From Limnanthes douglasii subsp. nivea (taxonomy: Eukaryota > Streptophyta > Magnoliopsida > Brassicales > Limnanthaceae), in contig JAUPFV010000004.1 of assembly GCA_036936605.1 (NCBI GenBank), forward strand, positions 142,458,973-142,522,972: DNA of 64,000 nucleotides, read 5' to 3'. Made by a program: the position numbers and the translations under genes. Positions 45,766 through 55,443 of this stretch are shown here, piece after piece. The number at the start of each line of letters is the position of its first letter. Position 1 is the stretch's first letter. The notes beneath the pieces were generated by a model. The model saw only the letters and a list, made by a program, of their open reading frames with translations. It did not search any database and was not told the DNA's origin.

Positions 45766-46775
45766 GAGCAAACAAGGGAGTTATCCTCAGATGAAAAGAG
45801 AATAGATGATCTGAGGGAAACCCCAAGATCTTTTACAGTGAGTAAAAATATCGAGTAGCATAATTTTTCTAATATGAAGACTTTACGAAGAAGGATCTTG
45901 TTGTCAACTACTTTGCATTATGAGTTGTTACAATTCTTGTTTGATAATTTGGACGTTTTTGCTTGAAAAACAGAGGATGTAGTAGGAGTTTCATCTGAAG
46001 TAATATGTCACAACTTAGATATAAATCTGAGGATCAAGCCTGTTATTTAAAGAGATGGATTTTTTTTGTAGAAAAATCAGAGGCTATTGTGGTAGAAGTA
46101 GATCGTCTATCTAGGGTCGAACATATCTGGGATGCGCAATATCCTTTGTGGACTGAATATTCAGTATTGGTTAAAAAGAAGAATGGAAGATGACGAATAT
46201 ATGTTGATTTCACAGATTTGAATCGTGTATGCCATAAAGATCCGTTTTATGGATGCCTTTGCATGTTACAACTAGATTCAAATGGACCCAAAATATCAGG
46301 AAAGTGCTACGTTCATCACTGATCAAGGGTTACATTGTCATAGAGTCATGTCATTTGGATTGAAGAATGCTGGAGCGACATATCAAATGTTGATGAATAA
46401 GGCCTTTGCTTCTCAAATCGGGAAAATATGGAAGTTTACATTAATGCTATGCTGGTTAAAAGCCCAACAGATAGTGAACATTTTAAAGATTTTATATGAG
46501 ACTTTTCTAAATTTAAGGGATATTCGATTGAAGCTTAATCCACTTTTGACGTACGGTCAGGAAATGTTTTAGGGTATATCATTATTGAAAAAGAAATAGA
46601 AGCTGATGATAAAAAATTAAAGGCCCTGGTAACGATGACGTAACTGCGAACTATAAAAAAGGTTTAAATCTTAACAGGATGGTTAGCTGCTCTTAATAGA
46701 TTTATTTCAAGATTTTCTGACAAGTATTCTCATTTTTTCAAAGTTTTAGAAAGACCCAAAAAGTTTATACGGACA
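45766..46775 (+). pseudogene. Element G, reverse transcriptase, truncated
   Basis: Linker RIDDLRETP, pre-RT with TEDVVGVSSEV-like text, then YPLWTEYSVLVKKKNGR, MDPKYQESATFITDQGLHCHRVM and FGLKNAGATYQMLMNKAFASQIGK. The YIDD region has lost its motif through frame change. It ends at the GWLAALNRFISRFSDKYSHFF block and stops near 46775. RNH, INT and LTR are missing. Confidence 0.75.
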
Positions 46776-46786
46776 TGGCTACATCA

Positions 46787-46942
46787 GAACCCGATATTTT
46801 TGGATACGAATTCATATACGAATATTATTCGTTTTCTTTCAAATACGGATGTTATCCGGTTTTTTCGGATTCGATATCGAATATTTTGGTCGGATATCGA
46901 ATTTTTTAGATTTTTTTAACGGTCTTACTGCACACCCAAACT
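46787..46942 (-). repeat. hAT-like terminal fragment (low confidence)
   Basis: The minus strand begins with GGGTGTGCAGTAAGACCG and continues with repeated GATATCCGA/TCGATATC words, a style common at ends of plant hAT elements. No matching second end or transposase is seen. Confidence 0.3.
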
Positions 46943-47446
46943 ACTTAACACAAGCAAGATTTAATCAATAGTAGGATTTGCAAATCAAAATGTTTATAAT
47001 ACAATTGTAAACAGTATTTTTCTTTCGTAATACTTAAAAAATAAATAAATAATAGATACAATATAAACTTACCATAATTAAAGCTAATCTAAACATTTGC
47101 CTATTTTTTATTAACAAGGATTTACAAACTCTGTATTTTGATATATGAGTGATTTTCAAAACCTGATTCTTGATATTTTAGAAAACTATAGATCGTAAGA
47201 TTCTAGCCAGTAAAATATTAAAATTAACTTCATGAAACACTAATCCTTTTAAGAATAAAATGATATATTGCAAAAGAAATATAACTATTTTCTGGTATCT
47301 AAAGTTTAGATTAGTTATGTACGATTCGGTCGGTGTTCACAATAAATAGATAAACAGCGACTTTGTATGAGCGTATTAAAGAGATATAGCCTCCCCACTA
47401 ACTTTGTGTGATTGAAAAATTGAGCGATAAAGAATGCTATATGTGT
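46943..47446. other. Upstream region of the UGT gene
   Basis: AT-rich, no coding. It is the only DNA between transposon remnants and the UGT gene, so its promoter must lie mainly here. Confidence 0.5.
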
Positions 47447-47460
47447 GTATATATATATAT
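47447..47460 (+). promoter_or_regulatory. TATA-like (TA)n tract before the UGT gene
   Basis: GTATATATATATATA lies 36-49 bp before the ATG at 47496. If it is the TATA box the 5' leader is very short; a start further upstream cannot be excluded. Confidence 0.4.
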
Positions 47461-47495
47461 TTCTGAATCCGAAGTTTTCTTAAGAAGTGTTAAAA

Positions 47496-48848
47496 ATGCT
47501 TCACATTGCAATGTATCCATGGTTTGCAATTGGCCATATAACTTCATTTCTTCACCTCTCAAACAAACTAGCAGAAAAAGGCCACAGAATCTCATTCTTC
47601 TTACCAACTAAAACACAACCCAAATTCGAACCATTCAATCTTAACCCTAATCTAATCACTCTAATACCGACTCAAGTTCCTCATGTCAAAGGCCTTCCTT
47701 ACGGCACCGAGACAACTTCGGATGTCCCTTTCACATTACATTCCCTTCTAATGAGTGCCATGGATCTCACCAAACCCTTCATCGAATCTTCTCTTATTGA
47801 TTTAAAACCAGACTTTATTTTCTACGATTTCACTCACTGGTTGCCTTCGCTGGCAAGTAACTTGGGCATCAAGTCAGTTCATTATTGTACTGTTAGCCCT
47901 GCAACTGTTGGGTATTTAAGTAGTCCGGAAAGAAGACTAAATGCTAAGAACGTTAACTTGATGATTCCTCCACCGAACTTCCCTCCTTCGCCTATAAAGT
48001 TATGCGCCCATGAAGCTAAATCGTTAGTGGCTGCGTTAACAAAAGAATACGGAGGCGGGATTTCATTTGTGGAAAGAGAATTTATTTCTCTAACACAATC
48101 GGACGCAATCTGTTTTAAAACCTGTAGAGAAATGGAAGGGGCTTATTGTGATTACATCGAAACAATTTTTGGAAGACCAGTGATCTTAGCCGGGCCGGTA
48201 GTACCAATCGCACCTAGTGTACCCCTCGAACCAGAAATAAACAGGTTTTTAAATATGTTTGAGTCAAGAACTGTGATTTTCTGTGCATTAGGTAGTGAAT
48301 GTGTACTACAAAAAGGCCAGTTTCAAGAATTAGTACTCGGTCTTGAAATGACCGGTTTACCATTTTTTGCTGCACTGAAAGCACCAGCTGGGACTAACAA
48401 CATTGACTCTGCATTACCTGAAAATTTCAAAGAGAGAGTTAAAGGAAAAGGATATATTTATGGTAGTTGGGTTCAACAACAGCTGATTTTGAACCACCCT
48501 TCTGTCGGATGTTTTGTGACTCATTGTGGTTCAGGTTCTTTATCTGAAGCTATGGTTAGTGACTGCCGATTAGTGCTTCTCCCTAACGTTGGTGATCAGA
48601 TAATAAATGCGAAATTGATGGGTTGTGATTTTAAAGTTGGTGTCGAGGTAGAGAAGGGAGAGGAAGATGGCTTATTTCGTAGCGACGGCGTGTGTAAGGC
48701 CATCAAGGCTGCGATGGACAGCGAGGGAGAAGTAGGAAAAGAAATAAAAAGGAATCACGATAGATGGCGAGAGTTTTTACTAAGAGAAGGGATTGAAGAT
48801 TCCTATATCAAATGTTTTGTCGAGAAATTGAATGATCTGCTAAAATAG
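47496..48848 (+). CDS. Family-1 UDP-glycosyltransferase, UGT79-like (glycoside glycosyltransferase type)
   Basis: Intronless 450-residue GT1 enzyme moving a sugar from a UDP-sugar onto a small molecule in the cytosol. The ATG at 47496 gives MLHIAMYPWFAIGHITSF with the catalytic His at residue 14; the partner Asp is D111 in FIFYDFTHW. The PSPG donor-binding box is residues 325-368, from WVQQQLILNHPSVGCF to VGDQ, with THCGSGSLSEAM. The N-terminal pattern (PWFAxGH, VKGLPxGxET, SDVPF) is that of the UGT79 clade, whose characterised members add a sugar to the sugar of a flavonoid or anthocyanin glycoside; the actual acceptor cannot be read from sequence. Gly-Ser-Gly replaces the usual GWNS after HCG, as expected for this clade. 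No signal peptide or membrane segment. Length is normal and no defect is seen. Confidence 0.93.
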   Translation: MLHIAMYPWFAIGHITSFLHLSNKLAEKGHRISFFLPTKTQPKFEPFNLNPNLITLIPTQVPHVKGLPYGTETTSDVPFTLHSLLMSAMDLTKPFIESSLIDLKPDFIFYDFTHWLPSLASNLGIKSVHYCTVSPATVGYLSSPERRLNAKNVNLMIPPPNFPPSPIKLCAHEAKSLVAALTKEYGGGISFVEREFISLTQSDAICFKTCREMEGAYCDYIETIFGRPVILAGPVVPIAPSVPLEPEINRFLNMFESRTVIFCALGSECVLQKGQFQELVLGLEMTGLPFFAALKAPAGTNNIDSALPENFKERVKGKGYIYGSWVQQQLILNHPSVGCFVTHCGSGSLSEAMVSDCRLVLLPNVGDQIINAKLMGCDFKVGVEVEKGEEDGLFRSDGVCKAIKAAMDSEGEVGKEIKRNHDRWREFLLREGIEDSYIKCFVEKLNDLLK

Positions 48849-49225
48849 TATAAGAGTTTGAATACATTTCAAATGCAGTGTCTTAGCGCGAACTGTACAA
48901 TATAAACAAAAGCTAGCAAAATGTAGAATTTCGCAGACCGATCGAGTAAACAAAAAATCTTCATTTCCAAGTATCATTACAGCCAAAGTAGAGGTTTAGT
49001 ACAAAGAAAAGCAAGAAAGAAGGACAAAAAATATATAATGTTACAGAAAAGACCTTGTCTGATAAAGAAATATAAACCTTAAAAAGTTGCTGTATTAGTC
49101 TGAAAATTTTGCACAAGTGTTTATCATTTGATACATAAAAGATGCATTTTATAAGATCCAAGCCCAGATCTATAATATGAACAAGGTATAAAAACTTCAA
49201 CCACATAAATTTTCTTTTCTCGAGC
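48849..49225. other. Shared 3' region of the convergent UGT and RABA1 genes
   Basis: The stops are 377 bp apart. AATATAAAC follows the UGT stop by about 50 bp and could serve as its polyadenylation signal; several AT-rich signals exist on the minus strand for RABA1. No other gene is seen. Confidence 0.5.
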
Positions 49226-50264
49226 TTAACCCGAGCAACATCCACCACTTTTCACAGCGGACACGTCATCTTTGCCGATACTAATTGTCTGCCCTTTAGG
49301 CAAAGCTGCAGGATCGTCACCGATGTCAAGAGCTTTTCTGCTCACAACATGGTAGATCTGAGTGAGAACCTCAGTGAATGAATTCTCGACATTAAGTGCT
49401 TCGAGTGCAGACGTTTCCATGAAATACATTCTCTCTCGCTCAGCAAAAGCTTTTGCGTCCGCACTTGTTACTGCTTGTAAGTGACGCAGATCAGCCTTGT
49501 TTCCTACCATCATTATCACAATGTTGGCGTCCGTGTGATCTCTAAGCTCTTTCAACCATCTCTCCACGTTCTCGAATGTAATGTGTCTTGTGACGTCGTA
49601 TACTAGTAGAGCACCAACAGCGCCTCGATAGTACGCGCTCGTGATCGCACGATACCTTTTGTGGAAAAAATGAAATATCTAATTAAATGGCGGTTGGATA
49701 TTTCCGACATGGGTCATAGCTAGAATATCAATAAACCCTCTAAAACACCTGCGAATATACTTTTGACCACAACATCCATATTCATATGTATATCCAATTT
49801 ATCAAAGTTTTTCAACAACTCTAATTTAGATTTCCCGAAACCGATATAGTAACATTCTAATGATCATCAACATGAAGAAATTTAATAAATAAACAATAAG
49901 AAAAATTATTGTATGGATAATCGATAAATTACGTCAATTGTCAACAAATTCAACACCAAAACCTTCGTTGTTTTCATGCTAAATATGATCTAAATGATCC
50001 AAAACCCGAAGACATATACGATTAGAATTGGTTGTTAAAGTACCTTTCCTGGCCGGCGGTATCCCAAATTTGAGCTTTGACGATTTTATCATCAACATGA
50101 ATGCTTCTGGTGGCAAACTCGACACCAATGGTGGATTTAGACTCGAGGCTGAACTCGTTCTTTGTGAATCGAGAAAGTAGGTTGGATTTTCCGACGCCGG
50201 AGTCGCCGATCAAGACAACCTTGAACAAATAATCGTAATCATCGTCTGCCCTGTAGCCACCCAT
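49226..50264 (-). CDS. RABA1: RABA1-type (Rab11-like) small GTPase, two exons
   Basis: A 216-residue Rab GTPase that switches between GDP and GTP forms to direct vesicle traffic at the trans-Golgi/recycling endosome and plasma membrane. Exon 1 is 50264-50044, intron 50043-49656 (GT-AG, 388 bp), exon 2 49655-49226; the split falls in the Arg codon after WDTAGQE. P-loop GDSGVGKS is residues 20-27, switch I Thr 45 in STIGVEF, DTAGQE 68-73, NKAD 126-129, ETSAL 154-158. The C-terminal CC (213-214) in GGCCSG is the site of double geranylgeranylation. The intron position just after the DTAGQE motif and the ALPKGQTI tail are those of plant RABA1 proteins. All residues needed for activity are present. 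The exact paralogue number is not assignable. Confidence 0.95.
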
Positions 50265-50483
50265 AATAAATGGATTCTGTTATCGATCAAAAATAATCTA
50301 CAACACAGAGATTTTGGATTGAATCTAGATCTAGATTCTTGTAACCCTGTGTTTTTTTAACCTTTTTTTTTTTTTTTGTTGAGATTGGAAATTGCAGAGG
50401 AGTTTTTGTGTTATTTTCTTTTTTGTGTGCGTTGAAGGTTGAAGGGAGCTACTAACTGATTCATGGTTCCAAGTTGAATGCTA

Positions 50484-50505
50484 TATTTATATATTTATAT
50501 TTATA
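50484..50505 (-). promoter_or_regulatory. TATA box region of the RABA1 gene
   Basis: The minus strand carries overlapping TATAAATA words (for example 50491-50484), about 220 bp before the ATG. The presumed 5' UTR contains a 19-base A/T homopolymer (about 50360-50378) and CT-rich text. Confidence 0.5.
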
Positions 50506-50511
50506 TGCTTC

Positions 50512-51380
50512 CTATTTTTATTTATTTTGTCTTTCTGGATATCTATTCATTACCATCTACTAACATTTCTTTTTATTCTAACAATTCTCAATCTCATTAT
50601 TATACTTACTATAAAATTTGATGGTTTGGACACACTCAATTTAAAGTAGGGTTTTTTTAAAGATGTTTTTTTTAAAAACAATTTTTTGGTCAAAACTATA
50701 AAACTCAAAATCATATATAATTATTATATAATTTATATTTCTAAAACAAATTATTATTAATTTCAATATTTTATGTTGACCACGTTTTACTCTTTAGTTT
50801 TGTATAAATTCAAATTTTTTTATATTAAAAAATGACAGTCCTATCAATTTTTTTAATAATTTACTAATTACGATAATATTTTTATATTTAATTTTTTCAT
50901 TAATTTTTTCCTTTTTATATGCCATTTTAAATTATGTTTTTTTAATTATAATTTATAAATATAGTTCTAGTATGTCAAAGCAAAATTTAATACTATTGGT
51001 TATTTTTTATCAGAGTTTTGTTCTTTTTTATTTGTTATTTAAATAAATTATTTTTTAATATTTTTATATAACTATAAAATAATATATAAAATAAAACGCA
51101 AGAATATAATATTGTGATCTTTATATGAAAAGATAAAAACATGTTAGGTATTCAACTATAAAAATTTAAATATAGTAAAAACAGAATAAAAGACCAACTC
51201 ATATCATTTTTCAAAATAGATTAAATTATTAAAAATAGTAAAAAACAAAATATAATAAATGTAAAAATGAAAAACAAATTTTTTATGTAAACAATACATT
51301 TTACCTACCCAATCTTTCGGTATATATATTGTTTGGGTTAGGTTAGTGTTGTATGCATGTATTTTTTTTATCAATAATTT
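50512..51380. other. AT-rich intergenic DNA
   Basis: Very AT-rich. No coding, RNA gene or element end could be recognised. Confidence 0.45.
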
Positions 51381-51419
51381 TGGACAACCGACGCATAAAA
51401 ACCGCGTTGTCCGATAGTG
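51381..51419 (-). repeat. CACTA-like end (low confidence)
   Basis: On the minus strand it begins CACTATCGGACAACGCGG and continues TGCGTCGGTTGTCC, the style of CACTA (En/Spm) termini. The element would extend to the left but no transposase or other end is seen. Confidence 0.3.
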
Positions 51420-51768
51420 TGTTGTTAGAGTAGTACCAGGGAATATTTTGCACATCGCCGGTACCATATAATGGCGAATGTGTCAAATTACACAGCATTG
51501 CTAAATTATCGCAATGCCGGTAAAATATTGGAGGCTATAAATTTATCTACAGTTTGTGTGGTAATACGTGGTATGTGTTAAATTGTCACATCGGCGGTTT
51601 TTAATTATACTGTCAAGGTGAGTATCTGGCGCGGTCGATGTGAGATTTTAATAATTGGATTTCAGACTAGTTTTGTGGTGTTATAACTACGCGTATAACA
51701 TGTAAGTACTCGATGATAAAATAAATTGACGATTATAATAATATTATACATAAATTAATTCACATAGT

Positions 51769-52018
51769 TGAAAAGATTACATAATTTGACGCTTATGTTG
51801 ACAGATAATCCAATTCATGGTTAAACTTTTCTTCAAATAGATATTCCTCATCTTCGTTAGTTAAATCAAAGTTTGACTAAGAGTTTTGAATGCTGAAAAG
51901 ATTACATAATTTGACGCTTATGTTGACAGATAATCCAATTCATGGTTAAACTTTTCTTCAAATAGATATTCCTCATCTTCGTTAGTTAAATCAAAGTTTG
52001 ACTAAGAGTTTTGAATGC
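51769..52018 (+). repeat. Perfect tandem duplication of 125 bp
   Basis: 51769-51893 and 51894-52018 are identical over the full 125 bp, each starting TGAAAAGATTACATAA and ending GTTTTGAATGC. There is no coding frame in it. Complete identity in fast-changing intergenic DNA implies a very recent event or an assembly artefact. Confidence 0.95.
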
Positions 52019-52649
52019 AATTGGGTTCGACATCTAATTTCTTTTTAAGTTGTTGCACCACATAAACCATCATATTTGTTGTAATTAAACTTTAAAATGT
52101 CATGTTAAACATATCGCGCGTTTCATTTACGAATTGTTGGGGAATGAGATAATAGGTATATTCATAACCGTTTTTAAATAATCTAATCTGGCGACGACTT
52201 TTTCACGTCCGTGTGCTCCGGACATCATACAACCGGAACATGTTGTGTTCTTTTCCATGCATGAAGTATATTTTGCATAAAACTTCGTCGAAAAAAGCAG
52301 GTGTTTTTTCGACACTGGGCGTTTCACGAAATCAACTGCTTTGAAAGAACCACGTCTTCATGCAGATTCCAATTCGCATCGCCTATGCATATGATTTTTT
52401 AAGTTTATGAGCTTACAAGAATGAATTGTCTATTTATTGATATTATACGCGTGGATAGCATAATCGAAATAGACCTATCAAAATTGGATACATGTAAATT
52501 GTAGATAACGTAATCCCCTTAAACAATCTTCATGCAAAACCTATCACACATCCTAACCGAAATAGAAAAATATAAATTGGACAAGTGCACATGCACGAAA
52601 TAGTTAGTATTGAATTGGAATTACTGTAAATACAATTCTGGTGTCGTTA

Positions 52650-52699
52650 CACTAGACGGTGTCTACATCGTCGGGGTTGTAGACTTCCACCGCCGATGT
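52650..52699 (+). repeat. CACTA-like end with inverted ACATCGGCGG word (low confidence)
   Basis: Begins CACTAGACGGTG at 52650. CCGCCGATGT at 52690-52699 is the inverse of ACATCGGCGG at 51588-51597. Repeated ACATCGGCGG-type words suggest subterminal repeats of a CACTA element, but no complete element can be drawn. Confidence 0.28.
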
Positions 52700-54292
52700 A
52701 GTAAAACTAAAAAATTTCGAAACCTTTGTAGTTTCCAATTAATTCGGGGTTTTTTTTTCAACATTTACATTTGTTTATTTTTTATTTGTTAGTATTCAAG
52801 GTATATGATTTTTCTAAGAACATATTAATAAAAAATCATCATTTTTTAAAAAAAAATTGTTAAAAAACTTAGATTTAGTAAAAAAAATAGAAATTTAGTT
52901 GTTTGATTTCGTGTTTAACTCATACCAAACTAACTGCCTCCAATAACAAAAAAAGTCAATTTATTTTAGTTTTGATAAAAAAAAATAAAAGACTATTTTT
53001 TTAAAACCACTTATAGTATCCATAGTTTAATTAATTCTTATATTATATTCTTATTTTATTTATTTATAAATATTTAATTGTAAAATAATATTGCGGTGTA
53101 CAAATCAAAATACAATTGTCATACAAATGTGAAGATTTAATAAAAAAAATTATATATATTATAAAAAAAACAGACTATCAAAACCGATAATCTCACTTAT
53201 AATTATACTAGGTTTTACTAATTTTGGAAAATAAAAAAGTGAAGAGGATATATAAAACAAGTTGGACAATGAAGAAATTATTTCATAACATTATTTAATA
53301 ATTATGTATATACCCTAGACACGGGAGATAATATGTAATTAAGATCCAAATCACATCAATAAAATAAGTTTTGTTCTATAATTAATCCTTCCTCTTTTGA
53401 CAAAGTCTCTGGGGTTAAGAGACAAAGTTGACCAGGTAAACAAAGTTGTTATGTGTTTTAGGACTACTAGAAAAGACCAATAATGTCGTCTGAATTAATC
53501 TAATATATCCCATTATAAATTCAATCTGCTCATCAATTATCAAAAAATCAATTCCTAATATTTTCAATATTACAATTAAATAAGTTTAAAATAAAAATAT
53601 TTTCCAGCTATTAAACTTAGAATTAAAATGCAAAAATAATAATATCAGATCTTATTACCGCAACCCGTCAGGACCGCAAACCGTAGTTTTGATTTAAACA
53701 GTTCTGATGGTTCACGGTTCAAACCGTTTGCCACCACTACATGAATTAATTAGACGCGTGCAATTCAATTTCTGTAAGTAGCCTTGGGCATTGCGTTGTG
53801 ATAAAATAAGAATTTGTTAAAAAAAAGGTCGAAACCACTTCGTAAAATCGTTTGTTTTCAATTTTTGGACAAAAAACCCCGAAAGCATACGGGATAATTT
53901 CCTATTCTATTAACAATTCCTTATAATATATAAAAGAATAAGTAAATAATATTTAATATAAAAGAATCATAGCTGGTGGCTCATTGTCCTGTAAACAAAT
54001 TTTGTTTAAAATCTCAATAGTCAACGTCGACGTGTGGAGGTTGGTGTGGCTTGGCTTGGGCATAGGATAGGTTCGTGGACGTTATGTCCGTTAAATAAAA
54101 ATCAAATTAATCGGCAGAATAATCCGCTGCTTGCAGCTTTAGCTATTTATGTTCCGTCATAGAGATTTGAATTTGTGATAAAACTTTAACAAATTTAAAA
54201 ATATTCATTATATCTACGTGCACCTTGACCAACTTATTTTTAATTATATTCAACAAAATAGTTTAAAATTTGTAATTAAACATATTACATTC
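52700..54292. other. AT-rich intergenic DNA with one hAT-like fragment
   Basis: No gene is seen. On the minus strand 53740-53657 starts TAGTGGTGGCAAACGG and contains AACCGTGAACC and CGGTTTGCGG words, typical of plant hAT ends, but no partner end is visible. The stretch ends at the target duplication CATTC (54288-54292) of element F. Confidence 0.4.
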
Positions 54293-54839
54293 TCCCATTT
54301 TACTAAAAGATTTAAAAGATAGAAAACAGAAAAATACTTCTATCGAAAAACTTTACAGATTTAATTTTATTTTTTTATCTTTTATGTAATATATTTTGTA
54401 ATGCATTATTTTACTATCTTTTAATAAAAAAAATTGTTAGGTTTGATTGTGGGTCCAAGCTTGATTATCACGTCATGAGTGCTGCTATGTTACTACACTT
54501 AGTGGCTTTATTTTCATAGTCACTGTTCAGCGTCGGCCGATGTACTATTCGATTTTCATGCGAGTTTTTGAGGTACCGGTTTGCTACCACGCGGGATGAT
54601 GGTCATATTTATATACGAACGGTGCCTATCTCTTCTACAGATGTCATTGTTTTTACGATGTTTCGCCGAGGGTACCTCGTTCTATCGTTTCATGATTCTG
54701 CTTCGTATAATATCATTCGACTCTGATTCTTCTTGACGTAGTTCCCTTCAGTTATACTTTCTTCTCGGAGGTATCTCTGTCTGAATGATGGGTATAATTT
54801 AACGATAGTGTTATGTCTTATCAGGACCCCCTAGTCCTT
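54293..54839 (-). repeat. 3' LTR and polypurine tract of element F
   Basis: Aligns with 62630-63192 from AGATTTAA(A/G)AGATAGAAAACAG through TTAG(G/A)TTTGAT and CACGCGGGATGATGG to CTTATCA. The outermost 15-20 bp are too divergent to align, so the left edge rests on the CATTC duplication. The PPT on the minus strand is AAGGACTAGGGGGTCC (54839-54824). Confidence 0.75.
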
Positions 54840-55159
54840 GTAAATGAAGCAGTTGTAAAACAGTTTCCTTTTGGAAGGATTACTATTACGATGTCAGCCG
54901 AGTATGTAATATTTTATTAATTGCATCGTTCCCACGTGGTTGTTTTAGCTCTTTCATTTCTATCGTCGTGCGTGCTATCATTATTGTCAGTCTCTTTCCT
55001 CCACGTGTCTCAGTTTCGTTTCCTATGTCTGACAAATGTCGTCCTTAGCTGCGTGTTTGTAGAAATGACGCTTCTCTTTTCTCTCATTTATCAAAGCGGT
55101 GTGACCTTCACACTTCTCATTAGTTTCTGACCCGTAAATTGGCCCATTTAACACCAATT

Positions 55160-55174
55160 GATTTACTATAAATT
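55160..55174 (+). promoter_or_regulatory. TATA box of antisense ORF, element F
   Basis: GATTTACTATAAATT, identical to the 15-mer before the antisense ORF of element A (21540-21526, minus). Confidence 0.5.
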
Positions 55175-55443
55175 AGCCTAATGTGCCTTCTCTTTCCATT
55201 TTCTTCTTTCCCTTATACTAACCTTAAAGGTGTAGGCTTCTCCTTGTTCCAGTATTTATTAGTGAATTATTTGCCAACGCCAAATATCAATAAAGGTAAG
55301 CGTTGCAATATTCTTGTTTTCTGCAATTTCTTTGCAATTTTTTTATGTTGTCGTTGTTAGTTTCCTCACCCCTCTGCCTAGAAACCCTAGGATCTTGCGT
55401 TATGAGTTTCAAATCTTCTGACATCAACTTCTTTGTGTGCCCC

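Noticed and set aside
47487..47489. GTG start three codons upstream of the UGT ATG
   Set aside because: Plant translation starts at ATG; 47496 gives the normal N-terminus of the family.
50884..51090. Matrix-attachment or origin-like AT-rich tract
   Set aside because: AT-richness alone is common here and no specific motif supports it.
54921..55130. Hydrophobic 69-codon frame next to the LTR of element F
   Set aside because: It lies between PPT and antisense ORF of F, has no conserved counterpart in A, B or C, and no domain.
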